Source: Eurosta solidaginis (Eukaryota; Arthropoda; Insecta; Diptera; Tephritidae). Taken from it: a stretch of 64,000 bases of DNA. Shown one piece after another: positions 56,159 through 64,000 of this stretch (its first letter is position 1; each line of letters opens with the position of its first letter). The notes beneath the pieces were generated by a model. That model ran no database searches. It saw nothing but the letters and a program-made list of their open reading frames with translations, and had not been told where the DNA came from. A program made the position numbers and the translations under genes. The stretch is taken from NCBI RefSeq assembly GCF_040869045.1, contig NC_090321.1, positions 139,243,689 to 139,307,688 on the forward strand. Direction: 5' to 3'.

Positions 56159-56573
56159 AGTTACACGCATAGGTACCATAATACGGCACACCCTACGATC
56201 ACGTTGCTAAGCATGTGACTTATTTAGTTCAACAGAATAAAGTCGCTGACGCGGCACACGCGCAACCATCGATCAGGTCACCTTACATTAGTTATGGGAA
56301 TCGCACGCTAAGCATTTCCTGTTTACACAAGCGAGCAGTTCTGGGTAAAGCATGGGAACTGCAATGTAAACATTTTAGTTAATCTAAGAAGTTATTTAAG
56401 TAAGTTACAACGTATGTTGAGGGCAGTAGTTAATTAGCGTGCAAGTGGCACGAATAAAGAAGTTGTGACGTTAATCTGAAATCGTTCTTTCTTTCATTTC
56501 ACAAGTATCGGAGGACAGTGAGTTCCTCCGCACCTTTAATTTTTTTACATCTCCCACGAGACGGGAGATAACT
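56159..56573 (+). repeat. 3' LTR of the errantivirus
   Basis: 415 bases, nearly identical to the 5' LTR. Confidence 0.92.
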
Positions 56574-59500
56574 TATATATACCACCATATATATACTATA
56601 TATACCACCGATCTGTATGATTTTTTCAGACAACAATATATGCTATATACGTAAGCATTCGTTGAAATTTGAAGCTTCTAGCTCTTAAAATAGGGCAGTA
56701 ATTACGAAAAGTTTCTTATCTGAACAATCGGTTGTGGGGGATATATACTATATATACGACCGATCTCATCAATTTTTTCAGGCAACAATACGTGCAATAT
56801 ACGAAAGTATATGGTGAAGTTTGAAGCTTCAACCTGTTAAATTGAGTGAGATATTACGAAAATCCTCTTTTTCTGAAAAATCGGTTGTATGGAGGATATA
56901 TGCTATAGTGGTGCGATCCGGCCGGTTCCGACAAATGTCTAATCGGACACCCAAATACACCTGCTCACCAAATTTTATCAAGATATCTCAAAAATTGAGG
57001 GACTAGTTTGCATACAAACAGTCAGACGGACAGACGGACATGGCTAAATCAATTCAGCTCTTCATTCTGATTATTTCGGTATACTTAATGGTAGGTCTAT
57101 CTATTTTACTTTAAGGACTTACAATTTTGGGTTTCGTGACGAAATTAATATACCATTTCATTTTCATGAAAGGTATAAAAATAGGTAGGTACTTTGTGGG
57201 AGGATTCAAAGCTTCACGTTTTTTGTGGTCTGCATGTAAAAACTACGACTACGAATCACGTTTTTCAAAAATATATGAAGTAAACGTAACTATTTGATGA
57301 AACTTGATGAATTTTGAAGCTTCTATCCGTAAAAAAGGGGCAAAAATGACAGTTTGTATGAAGTATATAATATATATACCACCGATCTCTATGATTTTTT
57401 CAGACAACAATATAGGCTATATACGTAAGCATTTGGTGAAATTTGAAGCTTCTAGCTGTTAAAACGAGGCAGAAATTGCGCAAAGTTTCTTATCTGAACA
57501 ATCGGTTGTATGAGATATATACTATGTATACACCCGATCTCAATAATTTTTTCAGACATCAATATATGCTATACGAAAGCATTTGGTGAAATTTGAAGCT
57601 TCTAGCTGTTAAAATGGGGCCGAAATCGCAAAAAAAAATATATATTTACTATATATACCATCATATATATATTATATATATCACCGATCTCTCTGATTTT
57701 TTGACACAACAATATATACTATATACGTAAGCAATCGGTGAAATTTGAAGCTTATAGCTGTTAAAATGGGGTAGAAATTGCGAAAAGTTTCTTATCTGAA
57801 CAATCGGTTGTATGAGATATATACTATATATACAACCGATCCCTATGATTTTTTCAGACAACAATATATGCCATATACGTAAGCGTTTGGTGAAATTTGA
57901 AGCTTCTAGCTGTTAAAACGGGGCAGAAATTGCGCAAAGTTTCTTATCTGAACAATCGGTTGTATGAGATATATACTATGTATACACCCGATCTCAATGA
58001 TTTTTTCCGATATCAATATATGCTATACACGGAAGCATTTGGTGAAATTTGAGGCTTCTAGCTGTTAAAATGGGGCCGAAATTGCAAAAAAAAAAATATA
58101 TATATACTATATATATACTATATATACCATCATATATATATTATAAATATCACCGATCTCCATGATTTTTTGACACAACAATATATACTATATACGTAAG
58201 CAATCGGTGAAATTTGTAGCTTATAGCTGTTAAAATGGGGTAGAAATTGCGAAAAATTTCTTATCTGAACAATCGGTTGTAGAAATTGCGAAAAGTTTCT
58301 TATCTGAACAATCGGTTGTATGAGATATATAGTATATATACAACCGATCTCTGTGATTTTTTCAGACAACAATATGTGCCATATACGTAAGCGTTCGGTG
58401 AAATTTGAAGCTTCTAGCTGTTAAAATGGGGCTAAAATTCCGAAAAAATATATATATATACTATATATACCACCATATATATACTATATATACCACCGAT
58501 CTGTATGATTTTTTGAGACAACAATATATGCTCTATACGTAATCATTCGTTGAAATTTGAAGCCTCTATCTCTTAAAATAGGGCAGTAATTACGAAAAGT
58601 TTCTTATCTGAACAATCGGTTGTGGGGGATATATACTATATATACGACCGATCTCATCAATTTTTTCAGGCAACAATGTTTGCAATATACGAAAGTATAT
58701 GGTGAAGTTTGAAGCTTCAATCTGTTAAATTGAGTAAGATATTACAAAAATCCTCTTTTTCTGGAAAATCGGTTGTATGGAGGATATATGCTATAGTGGT
58801 CCGATCCGGCCGGTTCCCACAAATGTCTAATCGGACACCCAAATACACCTGCTCACCAAATTTTATCAAGATATCTCAAAAATTGAGGGACTAGTTTGCA
58901 TACAAACAGACAGACGGACAGACGGACAGACAGACAGACGGACATGGCTAAATCAACTCAGCTCTTCATTCTGATTATTTCGGTATACTTAATGGTGGGT
59001 CTATCTATTTTCCTTTAAGGACTTACAATTTTGGGTTTCGTGACGAAATTAATATACCATTTCATTTTCATGAAAGGTATAAATATAGGTAGGTACTTTG
59101 TGTGAGGATGCAAAGCTTCACGTTTTTTGTGGTCTGCACGTAAAAACTACGACTACGAATCACGTACTTCAAAAATATATGAAGTAAACGTAACTATTTG
59201 ATGAAAATTGATGAATTTTGAAGCTTCTATCCGTAAAAAAGGGGCAAAAATTACAGTTTGTATAAAGTATATAATATATATACCACCGATCTCTATGATT
59301 TTTTCAGACAACAATATATGCTATATACGTAAGCATTTGGTGAAATTTGAAGCTTCTAGCTGTTAAAACGGGGCAGAAATTGCGCAAAGTTTCTTATCTG
59401 AACAATCGGTTGTATGAGATATATACTATGTATACATCCGATCTCAGTGATTTTTTCAGACAACAATATATGCTATACACGCAAGCATTTGGTGAAATTT

Positions 59501-62500
59501 GAAGCTTCTAGCTGTTAAAATGGGGCCGAAATCGCAAAAAAAAATATATATATACTATATATACCATAATATATATATTATATATATCACCGATCTCTAT
59601 GATTTTTTGACACAACAATATATACTATATACGTAAGCAATCGGTGAAATTTGAAGCTTATAGCTGTTAAAATGGGGTAGAAATTGCGAAAAGTTTCTTA
59701 TCTGAACGATCGGTTGTATGAGATATATAGTATATATACAACCGATCTCTATGATTTTTTCAGACAACAATATATGCTATATACGTAAGCATTTGGTGAA
59801 ATTTGAAGCTTCTAGCTGTTAAAACGGGGCAGAAATTGCGCAAAGTTTCTTATCTGAACAATCGGTTGTATGAGATATATACTATGTATACACCCGATCT
59901 CAATGATTTTTTCCGATATCAATATATGCTATACACGGAAGCATTTGGTGAAATTTGAAGCTTCTAGCTGTTAAAATGGGGCCGAAATCGCAAAAAAAAA
60001 TTTATATATACTATATATACCATCATATATATATTATAAATATCACCGATCTCCATGATTTTTTGACACAACAATATATACTATATACGTAAGCAATCGG
60101 TGAAATTTGAAGCTTCTAGCTGTTAAAACGGGGCAGAAATTGCGCAAAGTTTCGTATCTGAACAATCGGTTGTATGAGATATATACTATGTATATACCCG
60201 ATCTCAATGATTTTTTCAGACATCAATATATGCTATACATGTAAGCATTTGGTGAAATTTGAAGCTTCTAGCTGTTAAAATGGGGCCGAAAGCGCAAAAA
60301 AAATATATATACTATATATATACTATATATACCATCACATATATATTATATATATCACCGATCTCTATGATTTTTTGACACAACAATATATACTATATAC
60401 GTAAGTAATCGGTGAAATTTGAAGCTTGTAGCTGTTAAAATGGGGTAGAAATTGCCAAAAGTTTCTTATCTGAACAATCGGTTGTATGAGATATATACTA
60501 CATATACAACCGATCTCTATGATTTTTTCAGACAACAATATATGCCATATACGTAAGCGTTCGGTGAAATTTGAAGCCTCTAGCTCTTAAAATAGGGCAG
60601 TAATTACGAAAAGTTTCTTATCTGAACAATCGGTTGTGGGGGATATATACTATATATACGACCGATCTCATCAATTTTTTTAGGCAACAATATGTGCAAT
60701 ATACGAAAGTATATGGTGAAGTTTGAAGCTTCAATCTGTTAAATTGAGTAAGATATTACAAAAATCCTCTTTTTCTGAAAAATCGGTTGTATGGAGGATA
60801 TATGCTATAGTGGTCCGATCCGGCCGGTTCCGACAAATGTCTAATAGGACACCCAAGTACACCTGCTCACCAAATTTTATCAAGATATCTCAAAAATTGA
60901 TGGCTAGTTTGCATACAAACAGACAGACGGACAGACGGACAGACAGACAGACGGACATGGCTAAATCAACTCAGCTCTTCATTCTGATTATTTCGGTATA
61001 CTTAATGGTGGGTCTATCTATTTTCCTTTAAGAACTTACAATTTTGGGTTTCGTGACGAAATTAATATACCATTTCATTTTCATGAAAGGTATAAAAATA
61101 GGTAGGTACTTTGTGTGACGATTCAAAGCTTCACGTTTTCACGTGTTTCAAAAATATATGAAGTAAACGTAACTATTTGATGAAACTGGATGAATTTTGA
61201 AGCTTCTATCCGTAAAAAAGGGGCAAAAATGACAGTTTGTATGAAGTATATAATATATATACCACCGATCTCTATGATTTTTTCAGACAACAATATATGC
61301 TATATACGTAAGCATTTTGTGAAATTTGAAGCTTCTAGCTGTTAAAACGGGGCAGAAATTGAGCAGAGTTTCTTATCTGAACAATCGGTTGTATGAGATA
61401 TATACTATGTATTCACCCGATCCCAATGATTTTTTCAGACATCAATATATGCTATACACGTAAGCATTTGGTGAAATTTGAAGCTTCTAGCTGTTAAAAT
61501 GGGACCGAAATCGCAAAAAAAAATATATATATACTATATATACCATCATATATATATTATATATATCACCGATCTCTATGATTTTTTTACACAACAATAT
61601 ATACTATATACGTAAGCAATCGGTGAAATTTGAAGCTTGTAGCTGTTAAAATGGGGTAGAAATTGCGAAAAGTTTCTTATCTGAACAATCGGTTGTATGA
61701 GATATATACTATATATACAACCGATCTCTATGATTTTTCAGACAACAATATATGCCATATACGTAAGCGTTCGGTGAAATTTGAATCTTCTAGCTGTTAA
61801 AATGGGGCTAAAATTGCGAAAATATATATATATACTATATATATACTATATATACCACCATATATATACTATATATACCACCGATCTGTATGATTTTTTC
61901 AGACAACAATATATGCTATATACGTAAGCATTCGTTGAAATTTGGAGCCTATATCTCTTAAAATAGGGCAGTAATTACGAAAAGTTTCTTATCTGAACAA
62001 TCGGTTGTGGGGGATATATACTATATATACGACCGATCTCATCAATTTTTTCAGGCAACAATATGTGCAATATACGAAAGTATATGGTGAAGTTTGAAGC
62101 TTCAATCTGTTAAATTGAGTAAGATATTACAAAAATCCTCTTTTTCTGAAAAATCGGTTGTATGGAGGATATATGCTATAGTGGTCCGATCCGGCCGGTT
62201 CCGACAAATGTCTAATCGGACATCCAAATACACCTGCTCACCAAATTTTATCAAGATATCTCAAAAATTGAGGGACTAGTTTGCATACAAACAGACAGAC
62301 GGACAGACGGATAGACAAACAGACGGACATGGCTAAATCAACTCAGCTCTTCATTCTGATTATTTCGTTATACTTAATGGTGGGTCTATCTATTTTCCTT
62401 TAAGGACTTACAATTTTGGGTTTCGTGACGAAATTAATATACCATTTCATTTTCATGAAAGGTATAAAAATAGGCAGGTACTTTGTGTGAGGATGCAAAG

Positions 62501-64000
62501 CTTCACGTTTTTTGTGGTCTGCACGTAAAAACTACGACTACGAATCACGTATTTCAAAAATATATGAAGTAAACGTAACTATTTGATGAAACTTGATGAA
62601 TTTTGAAGCTTCTATCCGTAAAAAAGGGGCAAAAATGACAGTTTGTATGAAGTATATAATAGATATACCACCGTTCTCTATGATTTTTTCAGACAACAAT
62701 ATATGATATATACGTAAGCATTTGGTGAAATTTGAAGCTTCTAGCTGTTAAAACGGGGCAGAAATTGCGCAAAGTTTCTTATCTGAACAATCGGTTGTAT
62801 GAGATATATACTATGTATACACCCGATCTCAATGATTTTTTCAGACATCAATATATGCTATACACGTAAGCATTTGGTGAAATTTGAAGCTTCTAGCTGT
62901 TAAAATGGGGCCGAAATCGCAAAAAAAAAAATATATACTATATATATACTATATATACCATCATATATATATTATATATATCACCGATCTCTATGATTTT
63001 TTGACACAACAATATATACTATATACGTAAGCAATCGGTGAAATTTGAAGCTTATAGCTGTTAAAATGGGGTAGAAATTGCGAAAAGTTTCTTATCTGAA
63101 CAATCCGTTGTATGAGATATATACTATTAATACAACCGATCTCTATGATTTTTTCAGACAACAATATATGCCATATACGTAAGCGTTCAGTGAAATTTGA
63201 AGCTTCTAGCTGTTAAAATGGGGCTAAAATTGCGAAAATATATATATATACTATATATATATATACTATATATACCACCATATATATACTATATATACCA
63301 CCGATCTGTATAATTTTTTCAGACAACAATATATGCCATATACGTAAGCATTCGTTGAAATTTGAAGCCTCTAGCTCTTAAAATAGGGCAGTAATTACGA
63401 AAAGTTTCTTATCTGAACAATCGGTTGTGGGGGATATATACTATATATACGACCGATCTCATCAATTTTTTCAGCAACAATATGTTCAATATACGAAAGT
63501 ATATGGTGAAGTTTGAAGCTTCAATCTGTTAAATTGAGTAAGATATTACAAAAATCCTCTTTTTCTGAAAAATCGCTTGTATGGAGGATATATGCTATAG
63601 TGGACCGATCCGGCCGGTTCCGACAAATGTCTAATCGGACACCCAAATACACCTGCTCACCAAATTTTATCAAGATATCTCAAAAATTGAGGGACTAGTT
63701 TGCATACAAACAGACAGACGGACAGACGGACAGACAGAGAGACGGACATGGCTAAATCAACTCAGCTCTTCATTCTGATTATTTCGGTATACTTAATGGT
63801 GGGTCTATCTATTTTCCTTTGGGTTTCGTGACGAAATTAATATACCATTTCATTTTCATGAAAGGTATAAAAATAGGTAGGTACTTTGTGTGAGGATGCA
63901 AAGCTTCACGTTTTTTGTGGTCTGCATGTAAAAACTACGACTACGAATCACGTATTTCAAAAATTTATGAAGTAAACGTAACTATTTGATGAAACTTGAT
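56574..64000 (+). repeat. Right-arm complex tandem repeat, outer block
   Basis: Starts in the TA tract that took the errantivirus and runs on past the window end. Higher-order units with microsatellites at about 57017, 58907, 60920, 62290 and 63712 (spacing ~1.4-2.0 kb), each followed by GTGGGTCTATCTATTTTCC and the TATACC...GGTATA hairpin. Monomers carry alternative central cores (TACAACCGATC, TACACCCGATC, TATACCACC). No gene recognised. Confidence 0.88.

Larger units (their letters stand above)
49347..56573 (+). mobile_element. Endogenous errantivirus (gypsy/17.6/297 type) with env
   Basis: LTRs 49347-49761 and 56159-56573, ends AGTTA...TAACT, target-site duplication TATA (49343-49346 and 56574-56577), the typical errantivirus target. 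Order: LTR, primer site, repeat-rich leader, gag, protease, reverse transcriptase, RNase H, truncated integrase, env, polypurine tract, LTR. The LTRs differ at about five positions, so insertion is recent, yet gag-pol has several frame breaks and integrase lacks its second half. It cannot replicate by itself. Confidence 0.92.

Overview
The window looks like heterochromatin or another repeat-rich part of a dipteran genome, most likely a tephritid fruit fly or a close relative. The evidence is the mix of Ty3/gypsy, errantivirus-type, gag-protease, Penelope-like and non-LTR elements, plus Drosophila-like dispersed repeats (a hairpin opening TATACC and closing GGTATA, GTCT microsatellites, ~150-bp AT-rich monomers). 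I see no convincing ordinary host gene. The one spliced gene, of the MHDI-EGV/LKMSASE type, is itself probably transposon-derived.

Layout. Two arms of one complex tandem repeat enclose everything: 1-10443 and 37499-64000, in opposite orientation. Between them (10444-37498) lies a nest of elements: a Ty3/gypsy 3' fragment (10435-11150, -), a Penelope-like element with reverse transcriptase, GIY-YIG endonuclease and a hammerhead-like 3' motif (11160-13660, -), an AAGAACG-type minisatellite (13667-14290), a 446/447-bp tandem repeat whose units each hold a tRNA-like pol III promoter and a hammerhead-ribozyme-like fold (15236-16226, -), and a transposon-derived spliced gene (16364-24851, -). That gene is split by an LTR element of about 5.9 kb (17566-23496, +), itself invaded by a 1.7-kb solo LTR (20291-22018). 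After a second solo LTR and unassigned sequence comes a gag-protease gene (27179-37212, -), split by a complete, young 8.9-kb Ty3/gypsy element (27855-36729, -) with one 1429-codon gag-pol frame.

The right arm carries three insertions: a 906-bp MITE (41473-42378), a non-LTR element with endonuclease and reverse transcriptase (44508-47668, -), and an endogenous errantivirus with near-identical 415-bp LTRs, broken gag-pol and a long open env (49347-56573, +). The left arm holds a relative of the non-LTR element (1185-1996), in the same kind of TA-rich site.

Most interesting: (i) the 15.2-16.2 kb repeat, where a tRNA-like box A/box B module is followed on the same strand by a hammerhead-like core with pairing stems I and III in both complete units, which suggests a retrozyme-like, pol III-driven, self-cleaving repeat; (ii) the gypsy element whose polyprotein start codon overlaps its tRNA primer-binding site; (iii) the LTR element that seems to encode only a 92-residue membrane protein and has five copies of its primer-site core in its leader. 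All calls come from reading the sequence; no database search or folding program was run.
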